Shown: positions 10,935 to 20,775, counted from the stretch's first letter. The stretch: 49,778 nucleotides of DNA from Aggregatibacter actinomycetemcomitans (GCF_003130205.1 NZ_NRDF01000014.1:1-49778); one strand, 5' to 3'. The notes: generated by a model from the sequence alone, not told the origin. Program-made: numbers and translations.

Positions 10935-11308
10935 AGAGTGAGCACTCGATCGGCTTGTAACAGGGCTTGGCTGAATTCACCCAAGCCGGCAAGTTGAAAA
11001 ACGTCCGCCAGGTTAACCGCACTTTTATCGGCGGCAGAATCACTATCCACCACACCGCGTCGTTGAGCCGCGGCAACGCATAAATGCAGCGGCACGTTAA
11101 ATTGACGGGAAAATACCTGCCAGGCTTGGACTAAATTGAATTCGTCGTTGGCGGGATAAACCAAGGCGTTGCCGTTGTTCACGCCGTCCTGATAAAAAAA
11201 GATTTGGCGGATCTGATGTTTTTGCACCAACAGCTGTGCCAGTTGGTATGCCAAAAACGCACTTTGGCTGCCGTAAGCCGGTTGTTTCACCACCAACACA
11301 TAATCCAT
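10931..11308 (-). CDS. tusD: Sulfurtransferase complex subunit TusD
   Basis: A DsrE-type subunit carrying the active-site cysteine that holds the persulfide during sulfur relay. Cys77, in PLHLCVAAAQRRG, matches the catalytic Cys78 of E. coli TusD in context. It has 125 residues, near the usual 128. It is separated by three bases from the upstream YheO-like regulator gene, and overlaps tusC, so it belongs to one operon. A USS copy lies inside the gene near 11016. Confidence 0.92.
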   Translation of the reverse strand: MDYVLVVKQPAYGSQSAFLAYQLAQLLVQKHQIRQIFFYQDGVNNGNALVYPANDEFNLVQAWQVFSRQFNVPLHLCVAAAQRRGVVDSDSAADKSAVNLADVFQLAGLGEFSQALLQADRVLTL

Positions 11309-11311
11309 GGC

Positions 11312-11980
11312 TTATTCATCCTGATCCTGTTTAATTTGACGAATATATAAATACACGGTATGACGGGAAATATTGAGACGTTCCGCCACTAAATTGATGG
11401 CATCTTTAATGTCGAAAATGCCTTTTTCATATAGAGAAACGACAATTTGACGGTTTTTGTTATTATTCGCCACCATGCGATCGGCAGTGATCTCCTCAAT
11501 GGTTTTCCCCACAGTTTGCACTACCAGTTCTTCTACCGAGCTGGCAAAATTCACCGCTGAGGTTTCTCGGTGATCGGGGGTTGGGATAAAATTTTGCAGA
11601 AATTGCGACACCGGCACGTCTAAATTAATGTTGATACAAAGCAAGCCGATGATACGCTTTGTACTGTTGCGAATAGCGATGGTTACCGACTTCATCAAGC
11701 CACTATTTTTCTCCTCATTGATAAAATAAGGTTTACTGACGCTGTCCGATTTCATCTCGTGCAATGAACGCAAAGCAAAATTCGTTATAGGCGAACCCAC
11801 CTGACAGTTGGTATTATGCCCGTTGGCGATATAAATGGCGGAATGTTCTAAATCCTCAAAGGAATGTAAAACGATTTCGCAATGTTGCCCGATAAGCGCA
11901 CTCACGCCGTCAACCACGGCAATATAAGAATTTAAAATGGTGCGATCTTCGTCAGTAAAAGGTCGTTTATCCGCTAACAT
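11312..11980 (-). CDS. yheO: YheO-like transcriptional regulator (PAS-like + HTH)
   Basis: A putative DNA-binding regulator of 222 residues. Residues 1-120 form the YheO-type PAS-like domain (IVDGVSALIGQHCEIVLHSFEDLEHSAIYI region; key motif EIVLHSFED). The C-terminus (about 175-220) is a helix-turn-helix, RLNISRHTVYLYIRQIK. In gamma-proteobacteria it is regularly the gene before tusDCB, as here. Its ligand and target are not known to me. A USS-pair terminator (12018-12048) separates it from fkpA. Confidence 0.88.
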   Translation of the reverse strand: MLADKRPFTDEDRTILNSYIAVVDGVSALIGQHCEIVLHSFEDLEHSAIYIANGHNTNCQVGSPITNFALRSLHEMKSDSVSKPYFINEEKNSGLMKSVTIAIRNSTKRIIGLLCININLDVPVSQFLQNFIPTPDHRETSAVNFASSVEELVVQTVGKTIEEITADRMVANNNKNRQIVVSLYEKGIFDIKDAINLVAERLNISRHTVYLYIRQIKQDQDE

Positions 11981-12017
11981 GAAAGAACGTGTTTATTGTT
12001 ATAAGCCACTAGAAATA

Positions 12018-12048
12018 ACCGCACTTTCGCTTGTCGGAAAAGTGCGGT
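12018..12048 (-). terminator. USS inverted-pair hairpin after fkpA
   Basis: ACCGCACTTT (12018-12027) pairs with AAAGTGCGGT (12039-12048). It starts twelve bases past the fkpA stop on the minus strand. The T-rich tail on the minus strand is weak, so termination may be partial. Confidence 0.6.
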
Positions 12049-12059
12049 CGTTTTTCAGG

Positions 12060-12785
12060 TTATTTCGCCGGGGTGACATCCAACACTTCCACATCAAAGT
12101 GAAGTGTGGAATGCGGTGGAATTTTATCGCCCGCGCCGTCTTCACCGTATGCCAAATCCGCCGGAATGACCAACTCGATTTGTCCGCCTTTTTTGATTAA
12201 TTGCAAGCCTTCGGTCCAACCTTTAATCACTTGATTTAACGGGAATTCGGCAGGCGTACCGCGCTCGCGGGAGCTGTCGAATACAGTGCCATCCGGCAAT
12301 TTACCGGTATAGTGAACTTTAACCATATCGGTGGCTTTAATGACATCACCGGACCCTTCTTTTTCCACACGATATAACAAGCCGGAGGCAGTTTTCTTCA
12401 CGCCATCTTTCTTAGCAAATTCTACCGTGAATTTTTTGCCTTCTTCTTCCGCTTTTTTCACCATGGCGGCAACACGTTTTTCATTTTCCGCTTTTAACTT
12501 GGCATTAATGCCTTGCAAAGCAGAGGCGATTTCTTTGTTGCCTTCCAATTTTACTTTGCCGTTTAACACGTCAGAAATCCCGGCAATCACTTTCGCATTG
12601 TTGTAATCAATCATGCCTTTTTGTGCGTTAATTAAGCCTTGTAAATCGGAACCGAATAATACGCCCACCGCGTAAGAGGAATCATCGGTGAATTTTGCAT
12701 CATTTTTGCTTTCCGCCAAAACACCGCTAGAAATGACCGCACTTAAAATCAGCACCGGCACTGAAATTTTCTTCATTTTTAACAT
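12060..12785 (-). CDS. fkpA: FKBP-type peptidyl-prolyl cis-trans isomerase (periplasmic chaperone)
   Basis: Helps fold periplasmic and outer-membrane proteins. A signal peptide ends near residue 25 (SSGVLAES). An N-terminal helical dimerisation segment spans about residues 30-125, and the FKBP domain follows, with VKVHYTGKLPDGTVFDSSRERG, GWTEGLQLI, LAYGEDGAGDKIPPHSTLHFDVE as landmarks (quoted motifs: VHYTGKLPDGT, IPPHSTLHF). The start at 12785 was preferred over the next Met three codons on, because AAGGAT lies eight bases before it. It is divergent from slyX, an arrangement also seen in E. coli. Confidence 0.93.
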   Translation of the reverse strand: MLKMKKISVPVLILSAVISSGVLAESKNDAKFTDDSSYAVGVLFGSDLQGLINAQKGMIDYNNAKVIAGISDVLNGKVKLEGNKEIASALQGINAKLKAENEKRVAAMVKKAEEEGKKFTVEFAKKDGVKKTASGLLYRVEKEGSGDVIKATDMVKVHYTGKLPDGTVFDSSRERGTPAEFPLNQVIKGWTEGLQLIKKGGQIELVIPADLAYGEDGAGDKIPPHSTLHFDVEVLDVTPAK

Positions 12786-12873
12786 TGGGTTCTATCCTTT
12801 ATAATAAGTAAAAAATGCGTTGAATAGGGTAAAACGGATTCAACAAATTCACAACAGTTATTTAGGAAATATT

Positions 12874-13095
12874 ATGTCGATACAACAAAATTTAGCGCAG
12901 CGTATCACCGAATTGGAGATGAAAACAACCTTTCAGGAAACTGTCATTGAAGAATTGAATCAGGCATTGGTTGAACAACAATTTATTCTGGATAAAATTC
13001 AGCTCCAGTTACGTTATCTGGCGAATAAAATACAAAATATACAGCCTTCCAATATCGCCAGCCAAGCAGAAGAAACCCCGCCACCGCATTATTAA
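12874..13095 (+). CDS. slyX: SlyX family protein
   Basis: A small cytosolic coiled-coil protein of unknown role. The 73 residues are rich in Leu, Ile and Glu heptads (QRITELEMK-type start, [11 protein letters not shown]) and end with the P-P-H-Y tail typical of SlyX. I chose ATG 12874 ([15 protein letters not shown]) because AGGAA stands before it; the frame could extend upstream to 12820 without support. It ends at a terminator shared with the convergent peroxiredoxin gene. Confidence 0.9.
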   Translation: MSIQQNLAQRITELEMKTTFQETVIEELNQALVEQQFILDKIQLQLRYLANKIQNIQPSNIASQAEETPPPHY

Positions 13096-13114
13096 AGTTA
13101 AAGAAAATAAAAAA

Positions 13115-13137
13115 GGGCGCCGAACCGGCGTCCTCAT
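13115..13137. terminator. Bidirectional terminator between slyX and the peroxiredoxin gene
   Basis: GGGCGCCG (13115-13122) pairs with CGGCGTCC (13126-13133) with one G-T wobble and a three-base loop. It is flanked by an A tract on the left and an AT-rich tail on the right, and lies between two convergent genes. Confidence 0.75.
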
Positions 13138-13154
13138 TTATTTTATAATGTTGA

Positions 13155-13883
13155 TTATTTCGCGAAATACGCTTCTAAATCATCACTCCCACCGATGTGT
13201 TTACCACCGATGAAGACTTGTGGCACAGTCGCACGACCGGAAATCGCACGTACGCTCACGATAGTCGCATCGTGACCTAACACGATTTCCTCAAAGCTCA
13301 AGCCTTTTTCGTGTAACATTTGTTTTGCTTTTGCACAGAACGGACAACCCGGTTTAGTGAAGATCGTAATAGATTCTTGAACTTGGTGTTGCGGTGCAAG
13401 GTACTTCAACATGGTGTCGGCATCGGACACTTTGAACGGATCACCCGGTTCGTTTGGTTCGATAAACATTTTTTCTACTACGCCATTTTTCACCAGCATA
13501 GAATAACGCCATGAACGTTTGCCAAAACCTAAATCTTCTTTTCCTACCAACATGCCCATGCCTTCGGTGAACTCGCCATTACCGTCCGGAATGAAAGTAA
13601 TGTTGTCGGATTTTTCATCTTCTTTCCATGCATTCATCACGAATGTATCATTCACGGAAATTACAAGAATATCATCAACACCGTATTTTTTGAATACCGG
13701 CGCTAATTCGTTATAACGTGGTAAATGGGAAGAAGAACAAGTCGGGGTGAATGCACCCGGTAAAGAGAAAACGATAACGGTTTTATTATCAAATAATTCG
13801 GATGTAGTGACATCAATCCATTGGTCGCCTTGACGCGTACGGAATGTCACTTGAGGAACTTTTTTACCTTCCATATTAGACAT
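13155..13883 (-). CDS. Hybrid peroxiredoxin-glutaredoxin (PGdx type)
   Basis: A fusion of a Prx5-type peroxiredoxin and a glutaredoxin that reduces peroxides with glutathione in the cytosol; this domain fusion is well known in Haemophilus influenzae. The peroxidatic Cys49 lies in [12 protein letters not shown], and the C-terminal glutaredoxin has CPFC at residues 180-183, followed by [14 protein letters not shown]. The start at 13883 (MSNMEGKK) follows an AGGAG ribosome site; an upstream in-frame codon has none. It is 242 residues long and divergent from oxyR, suggesting peroxide-responsive control. Confidence 0.95.
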   Translation of the reverse strand: MSNMEGKKVPQVTFRTRQGDQWIDVTTSELFDNKTVIVFSLPGAFTPTCSSSHLPRYNELAPVFKKYGVDDILVISVNDTFVMNAWKEDEKSDNITFIPDGNGEFTEGMGMLVGKEDLGFGKRSWRYSMLVKNGVVEKMFIEPNEPGDPFKVSDADTMLKYLAPQHQVQESITIFTKPGCPFCAKAKQMLHEKGLSFEEIVLGHDATIVSVRAISGRATVPQVFIGGKHIGGSDDLEAYFAK

Positions 13884-13963
13884 GATTTTTCTCCTATTAA
13901 AATTTGCAGAACACATTTAGAAACCGCCGTTAAAAGCCTAAGCAATATCTAAACATGAGGTGA

Positions 13964-13993
13964 ATTATAGGTAAAATTATGATATAGTCGCAA
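13964..13993 (-). promoter_or_regulatory. Candidate PGdx promoter in the oxyR intergenic region
   Basis: On the minus strand TTGCGA (13988-13993) and TATAAT (13964-13969) are 18 bases apart. ATAG and CTAT tetramers around 13984-14008 (ATAG-N16-CTAT, with an imperfect ATAG-N7-CAAT) resemble parts of the OxyR consensus ATAG-N7-CTAT. Binding of OxyR here is inference. Confidence 0.4.
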
Positions 13994-14041
13994 TCAATTA
14001 ATTCTATTTTTTTAATTGCTACCTTCTATAATTGAGGATCT

Positions 14042-14941
14042 ATGAATATTCGTGATTTAGAATACCTTGTAGCGCTTGCCGAACACAAGCACTTTCGTCG
14101 TGCGGCGGATTCTTGTCATGTAAGCCAACCGACATTAAGCGGACAAATTCGTAAACTGGAAGATGAGTTGGGTATTATTCTGTTGGAACGTACCAGCCGT
14201 AAAGTATTGTTTACCCAATCGGGTTTATTATTGGTGGATCAGGCTAAAACCGTCTTGCGCGAAGTAAAGTTATTAAAAGAAATGGCAAGCAACCAAGGCA
14301 AAGATATGACCGGTCCGCTACATATAGGCATTATTCCTACTGTAGGACCTTATCTAATGCCTCATATCGTACCGACCTTACAGCAAAATTTCCCTGATCT
14401 GGAATTATTCCTTTATGAAGCACAAACCTATAGGTTGTTAGAACAACTGGAAACCGGCCGATTGGATTGCGCTATTGTAGCGTCCGTACCGGAAACTGAA
14501 GCCTTTATTGAAGTCCAACTATTTAATGAAAAAATGCTTCTTGCTGTTGCTGAGCAGCACCCATGGGCTAATGAAAATTCAGTCTCAATGTCCTTACTAA
14601 AAGACTGTGAAATATTAATGTTGGACGATGGGCATTGCTTACGCAACCAAGCATTAGGTTATTGCTTCACTGCCGGCGCACGGGAAAACGCCCATTTTCA
14701 GGCAACCAGCTTAGAAACTCTACGCAACATGGTCGCTGCCAATACCGGCGTCACTTTAATGCCACAGCTTGCTGTGCTCAGTGAAGGCAATCGTAGTGGC
14801 GTAAAATACCTGCCTTGTGATGAACCAGAACCATCCCGCGACATTACCTTGGTTTATCGCCCGGGTTCACCATTACGTGCACGTTATGAGCGAGTAGCAA
14901 ATACGGTGAGTCAATCGGTTAAATCTATCTTATCTTCTTAA
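14042..14941 (+). CDS. oxyR: Hydrogen peroxide-sensing LysR-type regulator OxyR
   Basis: Activates peroxide-defence genes when oxidised. The N-terminal winged helix-turn-helix is MNIRDLEYLVALAEHKHFRRAA with SQPTLSGQIRKLE (residues about 27-39). The redox pair is Cys199 and Cys208 in GHCLRNQALGYCF, with the same spacing and numbering as in E. coli OxyR, so the sensor should be functional. Length 299 residues. It is preceded by GAGGA and is divergent from the PGdx gene. fabR follows after eleven bases, probably in the same transcript. Confidence 0.97.
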   Translation: MNIRDLEYLVALAEHKHFRRAADSCHVSQPTLSGQIRKLEDELGIILLERTSRKVLFTQSGLLLVDQAKTVLREVKLLKEMASNQGKDMTGPLHIGIIPTVGPYLMPHIVPTLQQNFPDLELFLYEAQTYRLLEQLETGRLDCAIVASVPETEAFIEVQLFNEKMLLAVAEQHPWANENSVSMSLLKDCEILMLDDGHCLRNQALGYCFTAGARENAHFQATSLETLRNMVAANTGVTLMPQLAVLSEGNRSGVKYLPCDEPEPSRDITLVYRPGSPLRARYERVANTVSQSVKSILSS

Positions 14942-14952
14942 TGGGGTAAGCT

Positions 14953-15573
14953 ATGGTCGGAATTCGGGCGCAGCAAAAAGAAAAAACCCGTCGTGCCTTA
15001 ATTGATGCGGCTTTTAACCAGCTGACGGCAGAAAAGAGTTTTTCCAATTTGAGTTTGCGGGAAGTCTCCCGCGAGGCCGGTATTGCTCCGACCTCATTTT
15101 ATCGCCATTTTCGCGATATGAATGAGCTTGGTCTCACCATGGTGGATGAAGCAGGTTTAATCCTACGTCAACTCATGCGTCAAGCACGTAAACGCATTGC
15201 CAACGGTGGAAGCGTTATCGTCATCTCAGTGGAAACCTTCTTTGAGTTTATCAACAACAGTCCAAACATATTCCGCCTACTATTGCGTGAAAGTTCAGGC
15301 ACATCACAGGCTTTCCGCACTGCCGCCGCCCGTGAGATAAAGCATTTTATAGACGAACTGTCAGAATACATCGCCCACAAAAACCACTATTCCCAATATA
15401 TCGCTTATGTACAGGCCGAAGGGATGGTCACCATTGTATTTACCACTGGCGCCAGTGCCTTAGACATGAGTAAAACGGAACGGGAGCAGTTAAAAGAGCG
15501 GTTGATTTTACAACTCAGAATGTTGGCAAAAGGTGCTAAATATGAAACCAGGGATAAATACAAGCCTGGCTAA
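14953..15573 (+). CDS. fabR: HTH-type repressor of unsaturated fatty acid synthesis FabR
   Basis: A TetR-family regulator which, in enterobacteria, represses fabB and fabA to tune membrane unsaturation. Residues 1-50 carry the HTH ([21 protein letters not shown]), and the ligand domain includes [15 protein letters not shown] and [14 protein letters not shown]. The length of 206 residues is close to E. coli FabR. It directly follows oxyR; in E. coli the two are near neighbours as well. The target genes are not in the window. Confidence 0.9.
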   Translation: MVGIRAQQKEKTRRALIDAAFNQLTAEKSFSNLSLREVSREAGIAPTSFYRHFRDMNELGLTMVDEAGLILRQLMRQARKRIANGGSVIVISVETFFEFINNSPNIFRLLLRESSGTSQAFRTAAAREIKHFIDELSEYIAHKNHYSQYIAYVQAEGMVTIVFTTGASALDMSKTEREQLKERLILQLRMLAKGAKYETRDKYKPG

Positions 15574-15683
15574 TTTTTAACCGGTTCAATTTAGCTCTGC
15601 TTATTTTACATTTCATGCCAAAAACAGATCGTTAGGTTTTATACCCCTCAAATAGTTAAACTAACCGGACTTTGTAGGAACAA

Positions 15684-17342
15684 CTATGACATTCGGCCGT
15701 TGGCAATCGGGATCACCTGATCGCAAATCGCCATGGTGGAGGCGCGATGGCTGACGAGGATGATTAATTTTTCCGCTTTTACATTCAATAAAGATTGCAA
15801 AATCATGGCTTCGTTTAAGCTGTCCAGATTGCTGGTAGGTTCGTCCAGCAAAATAATCGGCGCGTTGTGCAAGAAAGCGCGGGCAATGCCGATGCGTTGT
15901 TTTTCGCCGTCAGAAAGGTTGTTCCCCATTTCGGTAATTTTGGTGTCATAGCCTTCCCGCAGGCTCATGATAAATTCATGAATAGACGCTTTTTTCGCCG
16001 CTTCAATCACTTGTTCTTTGGTCGCATTGCGGTTCGCCAACAAAATATTTTCATAAATGGTTTCGTTGAAAATATAGGTTTGTTGTGTGATATACGCAAT
16101 ATTATCGCGCAAATTCACCGTGTTAATGTGTTTTAAGTCGGTATCGTTAATACAGATGCTGCCTTGTTGCGGATCGTAAAAACGCATAATCAATTTTAAC
16201 AGCGTGCTTTTTCCGCTGCCGCTGCGTCCGTGAATGCCGAGAATTTCACCTTTGTTTATGTGTAAATTCACACCGGATAAAATTTGTTCCTGCGCATAAG
16301 CAAAACTGACATTTTCTACCTTAATTTGCTGCACATCGGTGATACTTACTCCATTTTCCACGTCTTTCAATTCAGGCTGTTCCGCCAGCAACGCCAATAC
16401 CCGCTCGCCGCTGGCAAGGGTTTGCAGCAGGTTATTGGAGAGATTACTTAAGGCAATCACCGGTCCGTAGCCGGACATAAGCAAAATCACCGCCACTAAC
16501 AAGCCGACAAAATCAATTTTATCATAAGCAAATAACGTTAAGCCCACCAGTAAAATCACGATATTGAAAAATGACACGGCGATTTCCGTAAAGGAACGCA
16601 CATTGCCTTCCTGTTGTTTGATTTTTAAGAATGCCTGATCGATTTTTTCGCTGCGTTGGTGAATTTCCTGTAGGCGTTGCTGTTCGTTGCCGAATAACTG
16701 AATTTCTTTCATGCCACGAATGCTGTCGAGGAAGAAATCGTTCATTTCGCCCACCAGCTCGCGGTATTTGCGCCCGTCTTCGCGCGCCATTTGGGTAGTG
16801 ACGATAGGCAGAATAATGCCGATGGTGACATACGCCAACAACGCCACCAACACGAACCACCAGGAAATGTGAGCGAATACCGCCAATAAAATGGCGGAAG
16901 TGAGAAAGGCAATAGCGATGGGGGCGACGGTATGCGCATAGAACACTTCCAACAATTCAATGTCGTTGGTGACTAAAGAGAGCAATTGCCCGGATTGTTT
17001 ATCCTGCAATTTAACGAACGCCAGGCGACGCAATGCGCCGAACACTTTATCGCGCAATAATGCCAATAATTTGAAAGCGATGTAATGCCCGGACATTTGT
17101 TCCAGATAACGCAAAATGCCGCGTGCCGCCGCTAACACGATAAGTGCGGTCAAAATTTGCGATAAATTTAAGTGAACGTGGAAATTAAGCAGTTCCGCCA
17201 AGCCCATGGCGCCCAGCACCATAATGAAAATCGCGCTGAGGAAACCAAGGGTGCCCATAATGATGGTGAAACTCATGATGTGGGCTAACGGCGTGACTAA
17301 TTTCATAAGCTGCCACATGACGACAAATCCGTTCTTACGCAT
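15684..17342 (-). CDS. ABC exporter, membrane-ATPase half transporter (CydC-like)
   Basis: An ABC type-1 exporter half with about six membrane segments in residues 15-300 and a C-terminal ATPase: Walker A GRSGSGKSTLL, signature LSDGEKQR, Walker B IILLDEPTSNLD. It has 552 residues. The 8-bp overlap with the upstream partner indicates a heterodimeric exporter. The pair resembles the CydDC cysteine/glutathione exporter family, but neither protein aligns closely in my reading to E. coli CydC or CydD, so substrate and symbol are left open. A USS lies inside near 17143. Confidence 0.75.
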   Translation of the reverse strand: MRKNGFVVMWQLMKLVTPLAHIMSFTIIMGTLGFLSAIFIMVLGAMGLAELLNFHVHLNLSQILTALIVLAAARGILRYLEQMSGHYIAFKLLALLRDKVFGALRRLAFVKLQDKQSGQLLSLVTNDIELLEVFYAHTVAPIAIAFLTSAILLAVFAHISWWFVLVALLAYVTIGIILPIVTTQMAREDGRKYRELVGEMNDFFLDSIRGMKEIQLFGNEQQRLQEIHQRSEKIDQAFLKIKQQEGNVRSFTEIAVSFFNIVILLVGLTLFAYDKIDFVGLLVAVILLMSGYGPVIALSNLSNNLLQTLASGERVLALLAEQPELKDVENGVSITDVQQIKVENVSFAYAQEQILSGVNLHINKGEILGIHGRSGSGKSTLLKLIMRFYDPQQGSICINDTDLKHINTVNLRDNIAYITQQTYIFNETIYENILLANRNATKEQVIEAAKKASIHEFIMSLREGYDTKITEMGNNLSDGEKQRIGIARAFLHNAPIILLDEPTSNLDSLNEAMILQSLLNVKAEKLIILVSHRASTMAICDQVIPIANGRMS

Positions 17343-19083
17343 GATTTGCCCCCATTCTGATATTTTCTAAATTCTTTTGTTGATTGAACATTTCTGCATA
17401 AATTCCGTTTTCCTCCATTAAAGAGGCATGATCGCCGGATTCCGCCAAGCGACTGCTTTGTAACACATAAATCTGATCTGCGTTCACCGCGTTTGCCAAC
17501 CGATGAGAAATCATCACAATGGTTTTGCTGTGTTTAAACTGTTGAATAAATTGAAGAATAATTTCTTCGCTTTCCACATCAATGTTGCTGGTGGCTTCAT
17601 CAAAAACATAGACATCAGCGTTATGCAAAAGGGCGCGGGCAAGCGCCAAACGTTGAATTTGCCCGCCGGACAAATTGCTTCCGCGACTGAGCAACGGCAT
17701 CTCCAAACCGCCGTTTTCCCGCACGAAATTCGCCAGATTCACTTGTTCCAAACATTGATAAATGGCGTTATCGGAAGCATTCGATAACGCCATTAACATA
17801 TTTTCCCGCAGGCTACCTTTAAAAATGTAACTGCTGTGACTTACCAGCGAAACGTGGTGATATAAGGAATGGCGGTTAATCTGTTTAATATCGATTCCGT
17901 TAAACAAAATTTCGCCTTGTTGCGCCTGATAGAATCCCATTAGTAAAGATACCAAGGTCGATTTGCCACAACCGCTTTTGCCCACGAAAACCGTTAACTG
18001 TTTCGGCTGGATGCTGAGAGTTAAGCCGTTAATGGCGAGTTTTTCCTCGGAATAGGCAAAATGCAAATCGTTAATTTGCACGGTGACTTCATTTTTAACC
18101 GGAAAATCCACCGCACTTTTATTTTCTTCCACCGGCGTATCCAACAGCGTAAAGATTTTTTCCGAAGCAGCTTTGCCGTTCATCGCCACATGGAAGAAGG
18201 AACCAAGCAAGCGCAATGGAATGAAAAATTCGGAAGCCAGTAAAATAAACAACACCACGCCGAAAACGGGTAAATTGCCGTCCTGGAATTGTAAAAGTGC
18301 GGTCAAAATACCCAGCGCAGCGCCGCCATAAGCCAATAAATCCATTAGCGAAACGGAGTTCAGCTGCATGGTGAGCACTTTCATGGTAATGGTGCGGAAA
18401 TTTTCCGCTTCAATGTCCATTTGTTTGGCTTTGTAATCGTCGTCCTGATAGATTTTTAAAGTAATCAAGCCTTGCAGGTTATCCAAAAAACTGCTACCTA
18501 AGCCTACATAAATGGACCAATATTTCGCTAATAAACGTTTGGCGATTTTATTCACGGCAATAATGGACATAGGAATTAACGGTACGCAAACCAACAGAAT
18601 GAGGGACGTTGGCGCGTTGAAAAAAAACAAAAAAATAAACAACGTGAGTGGCGCAAGCAGGCTGTAAAAAAGCTGCGGGAGATAACGCCCGAAATAAATT
18701 TCCAGCTGTTCTACCCCTTCGGAAGCCACTTGAATTACGGAAGAGGTTGATTGTTGATTTACTTGATTAAGCGGCATGGAAGACAGTTTTTGATAAATCA
18801 GCGTGCGTAATTTGTGTTTCACCTGCGTACTGGCTTTATAGGACGCTTTCACTGCCATTTTGCCCGCCCAGGCACGTAGTGCCAAACAGGCAATTAAAAC
18901 GACGGTAAAAATAACCGCACTTTGGAGGGTAAGCGAACGCTCAAACGCCCATTGCAAACAAACGGCAAACACCACTGCGCTAATAATGCCGCCAATTAAT
19001 ACAACCCAGTTCCACAATACATTAATCGCAATCCATTTTTTGCTGTTGGCGACCGTATTTATCAGCCGTTTATCAATCATCAT
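17335..19083 (-). CDS. ABC exporter, membrane-ATPase half transporter (CydD-like)
   Basis: Partner of the gene at 15684-17342. Residues 20-320 hold six predicted membrane helices including a phenylalanine-rich stretch (TLFIFLFFFNAPT). The ATPase domain has Walker A GKSGCGKSTLV, signature NLSGGQIQRLALARALL and Walker B VYVFDEATSNID. Length 582 residues. The motif YFGRYLPQLFYSLLAPLT resembles the YYARYLPQ motif of E. coli CydD, which supports a CydD-type origin. No cytochrome bd genes are adjacent, so the classic role in bd oxidase assembly cannot be assumed. Two USS copies lie near 18110 and 18298. Confidence 0.75.
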   Translation of the reverse strand: MMIDKRLINTVANSKKWIAINVLWNWVVLIGGIISAVVFAVCLQWAFERSLTLQSAVIFTVVLIACLALRAWAGKMAVKASYKASTQVKHKLRTLIYQKLSSMPLNQVNQQSTSSVIQVASEGVEQLEIYFGRYLPQLFYSLLAPLTLFIFLFFFNAPTSLILLVCVPLIPMSIIAVNKIAKRLLAKYWSIYVGLGSSFLDNLQGLITLKIYQDDDYKAKQMDIEAENFRTITMKVLTMQLNSVSLMDLLAYGGAALGILTALLQFQDGNLPVFGVVLFILLASEFFIPLRLLGSFFHVAMNGKAASEKIFTLLDTPVEENKSAVDFPVKNEVTVQINDLHFAYSEEKLAINGLTLSIQPKQLTVFVGKSGCGKSTLVSLLMGFYQAQQGEILFNGIDIKQINRHSLYHHVSLVSHSSYIFKGSLRENMLMALSNASDNAIYQCLEQVNLANFVRENGGLEMPLLSRGSNLSGGQIQRLALARALLHNADVYVFDEATSNIDVESEEIILQFIQQFKHSKTIVMISHRLANAVNADQIYVLQSSRLAESGDHASLMEENGIYAEMFNQQKNLENIRMGANHA

Positions 19084-19198
19084 AATGTTTATTTGTCCTT
19101 AAAATCACCTCAATGAAAGTGCTATATCATAACATTTACATGACAAATGATAATTAATTTTATTCGTAAAAATAATGTATTTCGTGTTTAACGGTTAA

Positions 19199-19230
19199 AT
19201 AAAAAAATAGCGCCTGAAATAAGACGCTAT
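19199..19230 (-). terminator. Terminator of dcuB
   Basis: On the minus strand ATAGCGTC / GGCGCTAT (19223-19230 and 19207-19214, one G-T wobble) form a stem followed by a run of T (the A run at 19199-19207 on the plus strand). It lies about 25 bases past the dcuB stop. Confidence 0.75.
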
Positions 19231-19252
19231 TATTCCCCTAAGCAAAATCGTG

Positions 19253-20575
19253 TTATAGGAAAATATTTGCAAATAATAAGCCTAAGGCTAAGCTGAATGC
19301 CATACTCAATAAGCCCGGCAACATGAAGCTGTGATTGAAAATGTATTTACCGATGCGTGTGGTGCCCGTAGTGTCAAAGTCGATAGAGGCAATGATCGGA
19401 CCGTAGTTCGGAATGAAGAAATAACCGTTTACTGCCACAAACACACCAACTAATACTGCCGGCGGAATGCCAAGGGCAATACCAAGCGGGAATAATGTTG
19501 CCACCGTTGCCCCTTGGCTGTTTACCAATACAGACAGGATAAATAAGGCGATTGCAAATGTCCAAGGCGCAGTTTCTACCAACCCCCTCACCATACCTTT
19601 CACTTCTTCAAGATGCGCCTGCATTAACGTATCACCTAACCATGCGATACCGAAAATGGCGATAACTGCACGCATACCGGCATGGAATACCGAACCCTTG
19701 GTAATTTCCGTACCGTCCGGTTTACAGGTTAAGATAATTAATGCACCGATGGTTAACATAATAATTTCAATGGTGTGTGCCATACCCATCGGTTTGCCGT
19801 CGAATACCGGACGTAATGAAGGCATTGCCCCCATTAAAACCACAAGTAATGCACCGAATAAGAAAAGTGAGACGGAAATTTTTGCGGTTTTGCTAATTTC
19901 AAGTTCTTTACTGCTAGTGGTTGAATTGAAAACTTCCGCATATTTAGGATCGTTTAAACGATGTTGATATTCCGGATCATCTTTTAATTCTTTGCCCATT
20001 TTGTTCACAAAGATACAAGCAAGGAAAAGACCGACTATCGTAGAAGGAATGGTAACAATCAGGACATCCCCCAGGTGAATACCCTGCGGTTCAAGGTAGG
20101 CAACCACGGCTACCACCGCCGCCGCAATCGGGCTTGCAACAATAGCAAATTGTGATGCGATAACCGCCATGGATAACGGACGCTCCGGGCGAATACTATT
20201 TTGACGGCTCACTTCAGCGATAACCGGTAATACGGAGTAAGCCACGTGTCCGGTTCCTGCTAACAGCGTAAATGTCCAAGTTACCGCAGGTGCCATGAAA
20301 GTAATGTATTTCGGATTACGACGTAAAATATTAGTGGCAATTTTGATCATGTAATCTAACCCACCGGCAGCCTGCATTGCCGCTGCTGCTGCAACTACCG
20401 CCATAATCATAAACATCACATCAATTGGCAAGCCGGCAGGTTTTAAACCGAACCCAAAGGACAAAATTGTAAGCCCCAAGCCACCAAATACACCTAAACC
20501 GATTCCGCCAACACGCGCACCGATTAAAATGCAGAGCAGCACAATGGCGAACTGAAATAAAAACATAGCAGACAT
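19253..20575 (-). CDS. dcuB: Anaerobic C4-dicarboxylate transporter DcuB
   Basis: An inner-membrane antiporter that exchanges fumarate or malate for succinate during fumarate respiration. The 440 residues are largely hydrophobic (10 or more membrane helices) with DcuA/B motifs [25 protein letters not shown] and [11 protein letters not shown]. It is a single gene with its own terminator. A strong CRP-like palindrome lies upstream (20754-20775), in line with the known catabolite and oxygen control of dcuB in other bacteria. The start at 20575 follows AAGGAGG. Confidence 0.93.
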   Translation of the reverse strand: MSAMFLFQFAIVLLCILIGARVGGIGLGVFGGLGLTILSFGFGLKPAGLPIDVMFMIMAVVAAAAAMQAAGGLDYMIKIATNILRRNPKYITFMAPAVTWTFTLLAGTGHVAYSVLPVIAEVSRQNSIRPERPLSMAVIASQFAIVASPIAAAVVAVVAYLEPQGIHLGDVLIVTIPSTIVGLFLACIFVNKMGKELKDDPEYQHRLNDPKYAEVFNSTTSSKELEISKTAKISVSLFLFGALLVVLMGAMPSLRPVFDGKPMGMAHTIEIIMLTIGALIILTCKPDGTEITKGSVFHAGMRAVIAIFGIAWLGDTLMQAHLEEVKGMVRGLVETAPWTFAIALFILSVLVNSQGATVATLFPLGIALGIPPAVLVGVFVAVNGYFFIPNYGPIIASIDFDTTGTTRIGKYIFNHSFMLPGLLSMAFSLALGLLFANIFL

Positions 20576-20753
20576 ACTGCCTCCTTAGAATAAAAATAAA
20601 AAATTGTTTAATGTATAAGAGATTATACTCAATGAGATTTTGAGAGAAATGCCTTATACAAAGGCAATCGGGATTTAGTTAACTTCAAAATTCACCTTAA
20701 TTATATAAGAATGTTGTAATGGTGAGTATGGCGGATTTTGGACGTTCTGATTA

Positions 20754-20775
20754 AATTATGATCTATATCACATTT
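20754..20775. promoter_or_regulatory. CRP-type palindrome upstream of dcuB
   Basis: The 22-base site matches the CRP consensus AAATGTGATCTAGATCACATTT closely (ATGATC-TA-TATCACATTT in the core). Its centre is about 190 bases from the dcuB start and 137 from the yibN-like start, so which gene it serves is open. Confidence 0.6.

Noticed and set aside
14027-14032. TATAAT as the oxyR -10 box
   Set aside because: It ends ten bases before the start codon and overlaps the ribosome-site region, so a transcript from it would lack a leader.
19141-19170. Possible Fur box before the CydD-like gene
   Set aside because: Only one GATAAT hexamer matches; the other units are poor.
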